From assembly GCA_963422565.1 (NCBI GenBank), contig OY730228.1:2852001-2916000 (forward strand): a stretch of 64,000 bases of DNA. Reading direction: 5' to 3'. Below the pieces are notes generated by a model. The model had not been told where the DNA came from. It saw only the letters and a program-made list of their open reading frames with translations, and made no database searches. Position numbers and translations under genes: made by a program. Shown here piece after piece: positions 46,862 through 55,757 of the stretch. The first letter of the stretch is position 1; the number at the start of each line of letters is the position of its first letter. Origin of the DNA: G963422565 sp963422565 (GTDB lineage Bacteria; Pseudomonadota; Alphaproteobacteria; MPNO01).

Positions 46862-46877
46862 CGGAAACTCCCGAGAT

Positions 46878-48215
46878 TCAGCGAGGCGCGCGTCCGGTTT
46901 CGCCTCGATCGACATTGCCGACGCGGTCCAGCCGCAGCCGCAGGGAGAGGGCATGGGCGTCGAGCCCCTCCGCCTCGGCGAGGATGGCGGCGCTCGGTCC
47001 GATTGCGGCCAGCGCCTCCGCGTCACAGCCGATCATCGTGGTCCGCTTCATGAAGTCCAGCACGCCCAGACCCGAGGAGAAACGGGCGCTGCGTGATGTC
47101 GGCAAGACATGGTTGGGACCGGCTATGTAGTCGCCCACCGCCTCGGGGGTGTACCGCCCGAAGAAGATCGCGCCGGCGTGGCGCACCCGCTCGGCCAGCG
47201 CTTCGGCGCACTCGCAGGCGAGCTCCAGATGTTCGGGCGCGAGGCGGTCGATCAGCGGCGGCGCGTCGTCCAGGCTCTCGGCGACGATGACCGCGCCCTG
47301 GGTCGTCCAGCTTCGCCGCGCGATGTCGGCGCGCGGCAACCGCGCCAGCAGCGTCTCCGCCGCCGCCTCGACCGCATCCGCGAAGGTCGCGTCGTCGGCG
47401 ATCAGGATCGGTTGCGCCTGCGGGTCGTGCTCGGCCTGCGAAAGCAGGTCGGCGGCGATCCATTCGGGGTCGCTGGCGGCGTCGGAGACGACCAGGATCT
47501 CGGACGGGCCGGCGATCAGGTCGATTCCGACCGTGCCGAAGACCCGGCGCTTGGCCGTCGCGACATAGGCGTTGCCGGGGCCGGTGATCTTGTCGACCGG
47601 GGCGATGGTCCGGGTGCCGTAGGCGAAGGCGCCGATCGCCTGCGCGCCGCCCACCCGCCAGATCTCGTCGATTCCCGCGATGTCGGCCGCGGCGAGGACC
47701 GCCGGGGCGAGGCGGCCGTCGGGCGCCGGCACGGCCATGGCGATCCGCGCGACCCCCGCGATGCGGGCGGGCACCGCGTTCATCAGCACCGAGCTCGGAT
47801 AGGCCGCGGTGCCGCCGGGGGTGTAGATGCAGACGGAGTCGATCGGCGTCCAGCGCTCGCCCAGCCGGACGCCCGCCCGGTCCCGGAACGAGATCGGCGC
47901 GGGGATCTGGCGGCGGTGGAACGCCGCGATCCGGGCGGCAGCCTCCTCGATCGCGGCGATCAGCCTGGCCGGGCAGGCGGTCCGCGCGGCGCGGCGCTCC
48001 GCCGCGGTGACGGCGAGGGACGCGGCGTCGGCGACCCGGAAGCGGTCGTAGCGGGCCGTGAGTTCGACCAGCGCGTCATCGCCGCGCGCGCGGACCTCGC
48101 GGAGGATGCGCGAGACGTCCTCGCCCACATCCGCTTCCGCCGCCAGACGGCGCGCGAGAAGCGCCGCGAACCGTTCCTCGAACCCGGCAGCGCCCATGTC
48201 CAGCCTAGCCGGCAT
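46878..48215 (-). CDS. hisD: Histidinol dehydrogenase
   Basis: A 445-residue zinc enzyme for the last two steps of histidine synthesis. The signature is around VFGTVGIDLIAGPSEILVV. Zinc and active-site residues are in LLSQAEHDPQAQ, RLAPEHLELAC and AGPNHVLPT. The start at 48215 gives MPARLDMGAAGFEERFAALL, matching the conserved RLD opening of the family, and overlaps hisG by 11 nt. In many relatives the next genes would be UPF0262 and infA-linked genes; here a CoA-transferase follows. Confidence 0.96.
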   Translation of the reverse strand: MPARLDMGAAGFEERFAALLARRLAAEADVGEDVSRILREVRARGDDALVELTARYDRFRVADAASLAVTAAERRAARTACPARLIAAIEEAAARIAAFHRRQIPAPISFRDRAGVRLGERWTPIDSVCIYTPGGTAAYPSSVLMNAVPARIAGVARIAMAVPAPDGRLAPAVLAAADIAGIDEIWRVGGAQAIGAFAYGTRTIAPVDKITGPGNAYVATAKRRVFGTVGIDLIAGPSEILVVSDAASDPEWIAADLLSQAEHDPQAQPILIADDATFADAVEAAAETLLARLPRADIARRSWTTQGAVIVAESLDDAPPLIDRLAPEHLELACECAEALAERVRHAGAIFFGRYTPEAVGDYIAGPNHVLPTSRSARFSSGLGVLDFMKRTTMIGCDAEALAAIGPSAAILAEAEGLDAHALSLRLRLDRVGNVDRGETGRAPR

Positions 48216-48876
48216 CGACACCGTCCCGGAAGCGGTCGATCCAGGCCCCGATCTCGTCCGGACGGGTCTTGAGAGCGGCCCGGTTGATCGCGAGCCGCGC
48301 GCTGATCTCCGCGATCGTCTCGACCTCGACGAGGCCGTTGGCGCGGAGCGTGTCGCCGGTCGAGACCAGGTCGACGATCCGGCGGCAGAGGCCGAGCCTG
48401 GGGGCGAGCTCCAGCGCCCCGTTGAGCTTGATGCATTCGGCCTGAACGCCGCGCCGCGCGAAATGGCGCCGGGTGATGGCCGGATACTTGGTAGCGACCC
48501 GCACATGGCTCCAGCGCGAGGGGTCCTCCGCGGCCAGCAGCCCCGCGGTCGCCGCCACCGCCATGCGGCAGCGGCCGATCCCGAGATCGAGCGGTGCGTA
48601 GAGCTCGGAATAATCGAACTCCATCAGCACGTCGTTCCCCGCGACGCCCATATGCGCGGCCCCGAAGGCGACGAAGGTCGCGACGTCGAAGCTGCGGACG
48701 CGGATGATCGTCAACCCGTCGATATTGGTCTCGAAGCGAAGCTGCCGCGCGCGGTCGTCGTTGAAGGCGGGTTCGGGCACGATCCCGGCGGCGGCGAGAA
48801 GTGGCCGCAACTCCTCCAGGATCCGACCCCTCGGAACCGCCATGACCAGCCTCTTGCGGGCCGTCTTCCCAGCCAT
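48205..48876 (-). CDS. hisG: ATP phosphoribosyltransferase, short form
   Basis: A 223-residue HisG of the short type, the committed step of histidine synthesis. Conserved parts: LVMAVPRGRILEELRPLL, GVAGNDVLMEF, RVATKYPAITRRHFARRG and DLVSTGDTLRANGLVEVE. It lacks the C-terminal histidine-binding domain of long HisG. Short HisG needs HisZ for activity and feedback control; no hisZ is in this window. It is 6 nt after the DUF2948 gene. Confidence 0.95.
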   Translation of the reverse strand: MAGKTARKRLVMAVPRGRILEELRPLLAAAGIVPEPAFNDDRARQLRFETNIDGLTIIRVRSFDVATFVAFGAAHMGVAGNDVLMEFDYSELYAPLDLGIGRCRMAVAATAGLLAAEDPSRWSHVRVATKYPAITRRHFARRGVQAECIKLNGALELAPRLGLCRRIVDLVSTGDTLRANGLVEVETIAEISARLAINRAALKTRPDEIGAWIDRFRDGVDAG

Positions 48877-48882
48877 GCGCGT

Positions 48883-49314
48883 TCAACCCCGGTCGTGGTT
48901 CGGCCGCCAGCGCGTCGGCCAGCGATGGTCGAGATCGTCCATGCGACAGGCGATTCCGGAAGCCTCCAACCGGATATCGGCGCTGCCGGAGAATATCAGG
49001 TCGATATAGCCGTCGCCGGCCCGGATGGCGAGCAAGGCGAGGACACTGTCCCGCCGCCTGGGGTCGAAGCCCCGCCGCTTCACGCCGGCGACGTTATGGA
49101 AGGAGACGGCGCAGTTGATCCGCTCATAGGGAACGCCCGCCGCTAAGCCGTCCGAGGCGCCTTCCCAGGCGAACCGGCTGCACACGAAGGCGAACACGCC
49201 TTCGCCGGCCAGATAGGACATCTCGCCGATCGGAACGGCGGCGTCCTGGAGGCAGGAGGAGACGATCGCGAGATCTTCCGCGTCCGTCGCGGCGAGTCTG
49301 AGCGGGTTGCTCAT
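48883..49314 (-). CDS. DUF2948 family protein
   Basis: A 143-residue protein of the alphaproteobacterial DUF2948 family, commonly found between murA and the his genes, as here. It opens LRLAATDAEDLAIVSSCLQDA and has RFAWEG, RINCAVSFHNVAGVKRRGFD and LALLAIRAGDGYIDLIFSG. The function is unknown. It overlaps murA by 4 nt (ATGA), so it is translated with it. Confidence 0.9.
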   Translation of the reverse strand: MSNPLRLAATDAEDLAIVSSCLQDAAVPIGEMSYLAGEGVFAFVCSRFAWEGASDGLAAGVPYERINCAVSFHNVAGVKRRGFDPRRRDSVLALLAIRAGDGYIDLIFSGSADIRLEASGIACRMDDLDHRWPTRWRPNHDRG

Positions 49315-50582
49315 CCGGGCACCTTCTGCCGCTCGATGCGGGCGCCGCAGGCGGCGAGCTTGGCCTCGATGGTCTCGTATCCGCGGTCCAGATGATAGAC
49401 GCGGTGGATCACGGTCTCGCCTTCAGCGACCAGCCCGGCCAGGATCAGCGACACCGAGGCTCGGAGATCGGTCGCCATCACCGAGGCCGCGGTCAGACGT
49501 TCGACCCCGCGGATCAGCGCCGAGGCGCCGCGCACCCGGATGTCGGCGCCCATGCGGACGAGCTCGGGCACATGCATGAACCTGTTCTCGAAAATCGTCT
49601 CGGTAATGCGCGACGCGCCTTCCGCGACGCAGGCGAGCGCCATGATCTGAGCCTGCAGGTCGGTCGGGAAGCCGGGATAGGGCTGGGTGACCAGATCCAT
49701 CGCGCGGGCGCGGCGGCGCGCCGCCCCGATGCGGATGCCGTCGGGGGTCTCCCCGACCTCGATCCCGGCCGACGCGAGCACCGCGATCAGGCTGTTCAGA
49801 CAGGTCGTTTGGGCACCGCTCAGCAGCACGTCGCCGCCGGTGACCGCAGCGGCGATGGCGTAGGTCCCGGTCTCGATGCGGTCGGCCATGACGCGGTGCG
49901 CGACGCCGTCGAGCACTTCGACGCCCTCGATGTCGAGCGTGTCGGTACCGATCCCCTCGATTCGGGCACCCATCCCGGTCAGGCAGCGGGCGAGATCGGC
50001 GACTTCGGGCTCGCGCGCGGCGTTGCGGAGCACGGTTCGACCGCCCGCCAGGCAGGCGGCCATGAGCAGGTTCTCGCTCGCGCCGACCGAAACGAAGGGG
50101 AAGGTGATCTCGGCACCGGTCAACCCGCGCGGCGCCCGGGCTTCGACATAGCCGTCTCTGAGCGCGATCTCGGCACCGAGCCGACGGAGCCCGTCCAGAT
50201 GAAGGTCGATCGGCCGGGTGCCGATCGCGCAGCCGCCCGGCAGCGAGACCCGCGCCTCGCCGAGCCGGGAGAGCAGCGGCGCTAGAACCAGCACCGAGGC
50301 GCGCATTCGGCGCACCAGATCGTAGGGCGCCGTCGCGCTGGCGAGATGCGAGGCGTCGAAGACGGCGGCGCCCGGCTCCTCTCCGGCCTCGATGCGCACG
50401 CCGAGGGTTTCAAGCAGCCCCGACATCGAACGGATGTCGGCGACGGCCGGCAGATTCGTCAGCCGTACCCGCCGGCCGCTCAGCAGCGTCGCCGCCATCA
50501 GGGGAAGGGCTGCGTTCTTCGCACCGCCGATCCGGATCGTGCCGCGAAGCGGCGCGCCACCACAGAGTCGGATTACGTCCAT
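49311..50582 (-). CDS. murA: UDP-N-acetylglucosamine 1-carboxyvinyltransferase
   Basis: MurA of 423 residues, the first committed peptidoglycan step. Conserved parts: GTIRIGGAKNAALPLMAATL, the active-site loop VSLPGGCAIGTRPIDLHL with the catalytic cysteine (C118, the fosfomycin target) present, and YPGFPTDLQAQIMAL. The start at 50582 gives MDVIRLCGGAPLRGTIRIGG; the longer open frame is non-coding. It begins the block murA-DUF2948-hisG-hisD. Confidence 0.96.
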   Translation of the reverse strand: MDVIRLCGGAPLRGTIRIGGAKNAALPLMAATLLSGRRVRLTNLPAVADIRSMSGLLETLGVRIEAGEEPGAAVFDASHLASATAPYDLVRRMRASVLVLAPLLSRLGEARVSLPGGCAIGTRPIDLHLDGLRRLGAEIALRDGYVEARAPRGLTGAEITFPFVSVGASENLLMAACLAGGRTVLRNAAREPEVADLARCLTGMGARIEGIGTDTLDIEGVEVLDGVAHRVMADRIETGTYAIAAAVTGGDVLLSGAQTTCLNSLIAVLASAGIEVGETPDGIRIGAARRRARAMDLVTQPYPGFPTDLQAQIMALACVAEGASRITETIFENRFMHVPELVRMGADIRVRGASALIRGVERLTAASVMATDLRASVSLILAGLVAEGETVIHRVYHLDRGYETIEAKLAACGARIERQKVPG

Positions 50583-50664
50583 GTACCGTCGTCGCCGGAA
50601 TCGGGCCTTCGGCGGGCGTCGAGCATTCGCCGCATACGCCCTGCAGGCGCCGAACCGCCCGGAC

Positions 50665-51996
50665 TCAGACGATCGGGGCCTCGGCGGCGGTCGGTCGGTC
50701 GGACCGGGCACGCGCCTGCGACTTGCGTCGGCGGAGATTCTCGCGGAGCGCCGCGGCCTCGCGCCGCCGCCGATCGTCCGTCCTGCCGGCGCCTCCTACG
50801 TCCGCCGCCGACCGGCTATATCCGTCCCTGGTCTGCGGCAGGCGGCGGTCGAGGAGACGGCTCGCGACCACGTTGCGCAGAATCTGGGCGGTGCCGCCGC
50901 CGATGGCGAACATGCGGGCGTCGCGCACCATGCGCTCCAGCGGGCGCGACTGCGAATAGCCGGCGGCGCCGAAGAGCTGCAATGCGTCATTCGTCACCTT
51001 GATGGCCATCTCGGATGCGAAGACCTTGGCCTGGGCGGCGAGCAGGCTGTCGGGGAAACCGCCGCCCGCGCTCGACGCCGCCCGCCAGATCATCGTCCGG
51101 GCGGCTTCGATCTGGATCGACATGTCGGCGAGCATCCATTGCAGACCCTGGAATTCGCAGATCGGCCGGCCGAACTGGTTGCGCGACCTGGTATAGGCGA
51201 TCGCCTCGTCGTAGGCGCCGGTGGCGATACCCAGCGCCGCGGTCGCGGCACCGACGCGCTGGCTGTTATAGGCGTTCATCAGGTCGGCGAAGCCTTTCCG
51301 CAGCCCGCGCGGCGGGACCAGCATGGCCGAGGCCGGCAGCGCCATATCGCGGCAGTGGATTTCCGCCTCCGGGATGCCGCGCAGCCCCATCGTTCGTTCG
51401 CGGGCGCCGATGATCAGCCCCGGGGTCTCGCCGCGCAGCGCGATGAAGCCGGCGATTCCCTCCTCCGCGCCGCGCTCGTCGAAGACCCTGGCGAAAACGA
51501 GATGCAGCCTGGAGACGCCGCCGCCGGTGATCCAGTGCTTGGTGCCGTTGAGGACGTAGGTGCCGCCCCGCCGGTCGGCGCGCATCGTCATCTCCGAGGC
51601 TGCGCTTCCAGCCTCCGGCTCGGTGATGCAGATCGCCGGCTTGTCGCCGCCGAGCACGGCCTCCGCCCAGAGCCGCTTCTGCGCCTCGGTTCCGTAGGCA
51701 AGAACCGTGGATAGCGCGCCCATATTGGATTCCACGACGATCCGCGCCGTCACCGCGCAGGCCTTGGCCATCTCCTCGATCACCAGCACCGCGTCGAGAT
51801 AGGAGAGCCCCCGCCCGCCATAGGTCTCGGGGACCGTCATCCCCATGAACCCGGCGTCGCGGAGTAGCGCCACGGTCTCCCACGGATAGTCGCGGCTCTC
51901 GTCGATCTTGGCGGCCCGGGCGGCGATCGCGCCGCGCGCGAGGGTGCGGGCACGCTGCTGAAGGTCGCGCTGTCGCGCATTCAGTTCGAAATCCAT
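50665..51996 (-). CDS. Acyl-CoA dehydrogenase with a fused basic C-terminal tail
   Basis: A 443-residue protein. Residues 1 to about 385 form a normal acyl-CoA dehydrogenase: FMGMTVPETYGGRGLSYLDA, CITEPEAGSAASEM, MGLRGIPEAEIHC, QFGRPICEFQGLQWMLADM, and the end MFAIGGGTAQILRNVVASRL. The usual glutamate base position reads AIGGGTAQI. Residues 405-443 add a basic tail (TDDRRRREAAALRENLRRRK) that looks like a separate small protein. Its would-be start codon is AGG (50784-50782), seven bases after GGAGG. The start at 51996 gives MDFELNARQRDLQQ. Confidence 0.85.
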   Translation of the reverse strand: MDFELNARQRDLQQRARTLARGAIAARAAKIDESRDYPWETVALLRDAGFMGMTVPETYGGRGLSYLDAVLVIEEMAKACAVTARIVVESNMGALSTVLAYGTEAQKRLWAEAVLGGDKPAICITEPEAGSAASEMTMRADRRGGTYVLNGTKHWITGGGVSRLHLVFARVFDERGAEEGIAGFIALRGETPGLIIGARERTMGLRGIPEAEIHCRDMALPASAMLVPPRGLRKGFADLMNAYNSQRVGAATAALGIATGAYDEAIAYTRSRNQFGRPICEFQGLQWMLADMSIQIEAARTMIWRAASSAGGGFPDSLLAAQAKVFASEMAIKVTNDALQLFGAAGYSQSRPLERMVRDARMFAIGGGTAQILRNVVASRLLDRRLPQTRDGYSRSAADVGGAGRTDDRRRREAAALRENLRRRKSQARARSDRPTAAEAPIV

Positions 51997-52245
51997 CTCT
52001 CGTCCTCGGTACGGCGCCAGCATATTCGCTCCGGTTTGTACCACGAATCGAGCCGCCGGGCCGGCATCGGCATCGTCGCCGACTTGACACGCATGCCCTG
52101 AAGCCATCCACTTGTGAGCAGTGCGTCATGGGGATTCGATCCCGACACGCCGTATTCCTGCCTCTGTTCCGACAAGCTCTACGCACCTTGCCTCACTCTT
52201 ATTACATCTCGGTCGAACCGGGACTACGTGTATATGAAATATGTT

Positions 52246-52321
52246 CGAATAATTCGGAATCCTGTGGAGATTTTCCGGTATTCCATGCTCATGCACACGG
52301 TAATGGATTTTTCGGTATTTC
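52246..52321. promoter_or_regulatory. AT-rich upstream region with palindrome and direct repeats
   Basis: The 386-nt gap before the TTC38-like gene holds no convincing gene. Its 3' half is AT-rich. It contains the palindrome CGAATAATTCG (52246-52256) and two imperfect direct repeats, GATTTTCCGGTATTCC (52269-52284) and GATTTTTCGGTATTTC (52306-52321), 37 nt apart. The layout suggests regulator sites and a promoter for the gene at 52383; no regulator is identified. Confidence 0.4.
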
Positions 52322-52382
52322 GAGGCGCGGCCGGTTAACTCCGTCTTCGTTGGCGCATCTTCGTCGGTTCTAGAAGGTTGAC

Positions 52383-53729
52383 GTGGCGGTTTACCGGGAT
52401 TGCCGCGGGCTCGCGGTCACCGTGGCGGGCGAGGGCGCGCTGCGAAGCTTCGATGCGACGGTCCGGTCCTTTCTCGGGTTGCGGCGGGACACCGGCGATC
52501 ATCTAAAGGCCGCGCTCGCGGCCGATGGCGGATTCCTGCTCGCGCACGTGCTGCGCGGCTATTTCATGCTGCTGTTCGCCAACCGCACCCTGATCGGCCG
52601 GGCGCGTGCCTCGCTCGCTGCCGCCGAAAGCGCTCGCGCGGCGCATGGCGCGACCGAAAGGGAACGCGGGCATCTGATGGCGCTCGACGCCTGGCTCGAC
52701 GGGCAGCCGCGGCAGGCTCTCGCTTGCTGGACGCAGATTCTGGACCGGGATCCGCGCGATATCGTCGCGATCAAGCTCTCCGAATACTGGAACTTCTATC
52801 TCGGCGACAGTGCCGGCATGTGCGCGGTCCAGGACCGGGTCGCGCCGGCCTGGGACGAGGGCGTACCGGAGTTCGGCAAGCTGCTCGGCATGTCGGCCTT
52901 CGCCCTCGAGGAGGCCGGCGCCTATGCCGAGGCGGAACGGCGCGGGCGCCGGGCGGTGGACATCGACCCGACGGATCTGTGGTCCTGCCATGCGGTCGCG
53001 CATGTGTTCGAGATGACTGGCCGGCGTCGGGAGGGGATCGACTGGATCTCCGGGCTCGGCCCCAACTTCCGCGACTGCAACGCGATGGCCAACCATCTGT
53101 GGTGGCACCGTGCCCTGTTCTGGTTCGATCTCGGCCGCTTCGAAGAGGCGCTCGCGCTCCATGACGCGGAGATCGAACCCGAAAACGCAGTCGAGTATCT
53201 CGACATCTGCAACGCGGTCTCACTGCTGTGGCGGCTGGAGGAGGAGGGGGTCGATGTCGGCGCTCGCTGGTCCGCGCTGGCCGACCTCGCCGCGGCGAGG
53301 GCCGGCGACTTCCAGCTCGTCTTCGCCGATGTCCATTACGCGATGGCGCTCGCCGCCGCCGGACGGACGGAGGAGCTGGACCGCCTGCTTGCCGAGGCCG
53401 ACGCCTTCGCCGGCGGCTCCGAGGACATCGCGGCCGGGATCATGGCGGAGGTCGGGCTCGCGCTCTGCCGGGCCGCTGCGGCCGCTCGCGCCGGCAGCTG
53501 GGGCAAAGCGGTCGCGCTCCTGTATCCACGCCGCAAGGCGATCCGGAAGATCGGCGGCAGCAACGCGCAGCGCGACCTGTTCGCGCGCATGCTCCTCCAT
53601 GCGGCGGGGCGCGCCGGGCGGTCGGAGCTCGTGGCCGCGCTGGCCGCCGAGCGCCACCTCTCCAAACCGTACAGCCCGCCGACCGACGCCGTCTATGCGC
53701 GGTCGAACGCCGGACCGGGGCGCGGCTGA
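52383..53729 (+). CDS. TTC38-like tetratricopeptide repeat protein
   Basis: A 448-residue all-helical protein resembling bacterial homologues of tetratricopeptide repeat protein 38. TPR-like segments cover most of its length; the WTQILDRDPRDIVAIKLSEY, HAVAHVFEMTGRRREGIDWI and MANHLWWHRALFWFDLGRFE stretches are the family landmarks. There is no signal peptide, so it is probably cytosolic. The function is unknown. The start is a GTG with AGAAGG five bases upstream. It converges on the amidase gene with a 37-nt overlap. Confidence 0.85.
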   Translation: MAVYRDCRGLAVTVAGEGALRSFDATVRSFLGLRRDTGDHLKAALAADGGFLLAHVLRGYFMLLFANRTLIGRARASLAAAESARAAHGATERERGHLMALDAWLDGQPRQALACWTQILDRDPRDIVAIKLSEYWNFYLGDSAGMCAVQDRVAPAWDEGVPEFGKLLGMSAFALEEAGAYAEAERRGRRAVDIDPTDLWSCHAVAHVFEMTGRRREGIDWISGLGPNFRDCNAMANHLWWHRALFWFDLGRFEEALALHDAEIEPENAVEYLDICNAVSLLWRLEEEGVDVGARWSALADLAAARAGDFQLVFADVHYAMALAAAGRTEELDRLLAEADAFAGGSEDIAAGIMAEVGLALCRAAAAARAGSWGKAVALLYPRRKAIRKIGGSNAQRDLFARMLLHAAGRAGRSELVAALAAERHLSKPYSPPTDAVYARSNAGPGRG

Positions 53730-54901
53730 AGCCCGGCATGCGCCGCGACCTCGATCAGCGCCTCGTCCCGCATTCGCCCGGCCATGATCGAGACTCCGGT
53801 TGGCAGCCCATCGGCCTCGCCCAAGGGAAGATGGACCTGGGGGACGCCGGTCAGCCCGGCCGGCGCGGTCAGGCGGAGCGCGGCCGCGCGGAAGGCCTCA
53901 AGCTCCTCGGACTCCGCATCCCGCCGCGGCGGCAGGACCGCGGTCGGCAGGCACAGAAGTGTCCCGTCGTCGAGCAGCGCCTCCACATGCGCCGCCGCCT
54001 CCCGGCGCGACCGCCGCATCGCCGCGGCGGCGGCCTCGTCGACGCCGGCGGCCCAGGCAAGCCGGTCGGCGATGGCCGGGCTCAGATCCGGCCGATGGGC
54101 CTCCACCCAGGGGACGAGGGCCGCCTTGATCTCGCTCGCTTGGACGATCCGGAAGATGTCGGCCCATCGCGCCAGCCCCTGCGGCGCCAGGACGACGGGC
54201 TCGGGGCCGGGGCAGCCCAGCGCGTCGGCGATTCTGTCCGTGAGGACGCGCACCTCCCGCGCGACCGGGGCCGGCGCGGCGTCGAGGGCATCCTCGGCGA
54301 TAAGCAGGCGCCTCGTCGGCGCCGGCGGGTGCCAGCCGGCGATCAGGGCGCGGCCGGCGCGGGCGAACGCCGATGGATCGGCGGCGAACCAGCCCACGAC
54401 ATCGAAGCTCGGGGCGAGGGCGAAGACCCCGGCGGTGGTGAGCCGCCCATGGCTCGGCCGGGCGCCGTAGAGCCCGCAGAACGCGGCGGGAATGCGGACC
54501 GAGCCCGCGCAATCTGTGCCGAGCGCGATATCGGCGTCGCCCGCGGCCACGGCGACCGCCGAACCGCAGGAGGAGCCGCCGGGCAGCCGATCCGGCGCCC
54601 GCGGGTTGATCGGGTCCCCATCATGGCGGTTGGTGCCGTTCAGGCTGTAACAGAGCTCGTCGCAGACGGTCCTGCCGACCAGCCGGGCACCGGAAGCGAG
54701 CAGCGCCCGGACCGCCGGCGCGTCGGTTTCGGCCGGCCGCGCATGTGCCCGCCATGTCGGCTGGCCGACCCCGGTGACGCGGCCGGCGAGGTCGAACACA
54801 TCCTTCGCGGCGAAGCCGAGACCGGTCAAGGGACCGGACGGAGCGCCCCCGCGCCGATAGTCGCGATCGTGCAGGAAGGCGTTGAACCTGTCTTCCACCA
54901 T
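53693..54901 (-). CDS. Amidase signature family protein
   Basis: A 402-residue amidase. The Ser-cisSer-Lys triad is visible: Lys in GLGFAAKDVFDLAG, the Ser residues in LPGGSSCGSAVAVAAG and TDCAGSVRIPAAFCG. It is shorter than GatA and lacks its tRNA-related features, so it is probably a catabolic amidase (AtzF or indole-acetamide type). Its 3' end overlaps the convergent TTC38-like gene by 37 nt. Confidence 0.9.
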   Translation of the reverse strand: MVEDRFNAFLHDRDYRRGGAPSGPLTGLGFAAKDVFDLAGRVTGVGQPTWRAHARPAETDAPAVRALLASGARLVGRTVCDELCYSLNGTNRHDGDPINPRAPDRLPGGSSCGSAVAVAAGDADIALGTDCAGSVRIPAAFCGLYGARPSHGRLTTAGVFALAPSFDVVGWFAADPSAFARAGRALIAGWHPPAPTRRLLIAEDALDAAPAPVAREVRVLTDRIADALGCPGPEPVVLAPQGLARWADIFRIVQASEIKAALVPWVEAHRPDLSPAIADRLAWAAGVDEAAAAAMRRSRREAAAHVEALLDDGTLLCLPTAVLPPRRDAESEELEAFRAAALRLTAPAGLTGVPQVHLPLGEADGLPTGVSIMAGRMRDEALIEVAAHAGLQPRPGPAFDRA

Positions 54902-55019
54902 GCCGGGAGATTAGGTCATCGCCGATCGCGGCGGAACCGGCGCGGAACTTGACAGCCGGCGCGGCGGGCTTCGACGATGCGCGGCGGCCGAGGGCCGCGA
55001 TGGAGCGAGGAGGAGAGAC

Positions 55020-55757
55020 ATGGCTCGCGTGATCGTCACCGGCGCCGCGAACGGGATCGGGCGCGCCTGCGCGCGCGACATGGCGGCGGATGGCAACAAG
55101 GTTCTCGCCGTCGACCTCGACGAACGGGCGACGAGGGCCGCCCATCCGGACGCCGGCGGCAACCTCGTCTTCGAGGCCTGCGACGTGAGCCGTGCCGAGG
55201 ACTGCGCGGCGGCGGTCGCGGCGGCGCTCGAACGCTTCGGTGCCGTGGACGCCTTGCTCCATTTCGCCGGGATCCACACGACCCGGGTCTGGGAGGAGGC
55301 GACTGCCGAAGAGTTCAACCGCGTTCTCGAGGTCAACGTCACCGGGTCGTTCCTCATGGCCCAGGCCGCGGCTCGCCCGATGGTCGCCGCTGGCAGAGGA
55401 GTGATCCTGTTCACCGCTTCGTCCATCGTCCATGCGGGGGGCGTCGGCGGCAGCGGGCGCGGCGGCCCTGCCTATGCGTGTTCGAAGGCGGCGATCATCG
55501 CTCTCACCCGGTCGTTGGCGCGGGCCCTCGGGCCGCAGGGAGTACGCGTCTGCGCGGTGGCGCCCGGTGCCACCGTGACGCCGATGACCGCCGGCTATAC
55601 GGAGGCGCACTGGGCGCATGTCCGCTCCAGTGCTGCCCTCGGCCGGGAGGGGGATGCCGAGGATATCGCCGATGTTGCGCGGTTCCTGATCTCCGATCGG
55701 GCCCGCTACGTCACCGGCGAGATCGTGAACGTGAACGGCGGCGTGTCCTTCGCATGA
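55020..55757 (+). CDS. SDR family oxidoreductase
   Basis: A 245-residue classical short-chain dehydrogenase: VTGAANGIGRACARDMA for the cofactor, Asp in AVDLDE suggesting NAD, LHFAGIH in place of NNAG, active-site YACSK, and the end YVTGEIVNVNGGVSFA. GGAGGAGAG precedes the ATG. The last 47 nt overlap the convergent DadA-like gene. The substrate is unknown; the adjacent amidase, amino-acid oxidase and amidohydrolase suggest a small-molecule catabolic neighbourhood. Confidence 0.88.
   Translation: MARVIVTGAANGIGRACARDMAADGNKVLAVDLDERATRAAHPDAGGNLVFEACDVSRAEDCAAAVAAALERFGAVDALLHFAGIHTTRVWEEATAEEFNRVLEVNVTGSFLMAQAAARPMVAAGRGVILFTASSIVHAGGVGGSGRGGPAYACSKAAIIALTRSLARALGPQGVRVCAVAPGATVTPMTAGYTEAHWAHVRSSAALGREGDAEDIADVARFLISDRARYVTGEIVNVNGGVSFA

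Noticed and set aside
52114..52373. Small open frames in the AT-rich region before the TTC38-like gene
   Set aside because: They overlap candidate regulatory repeats, lack ribosome sites, and resemble no family.
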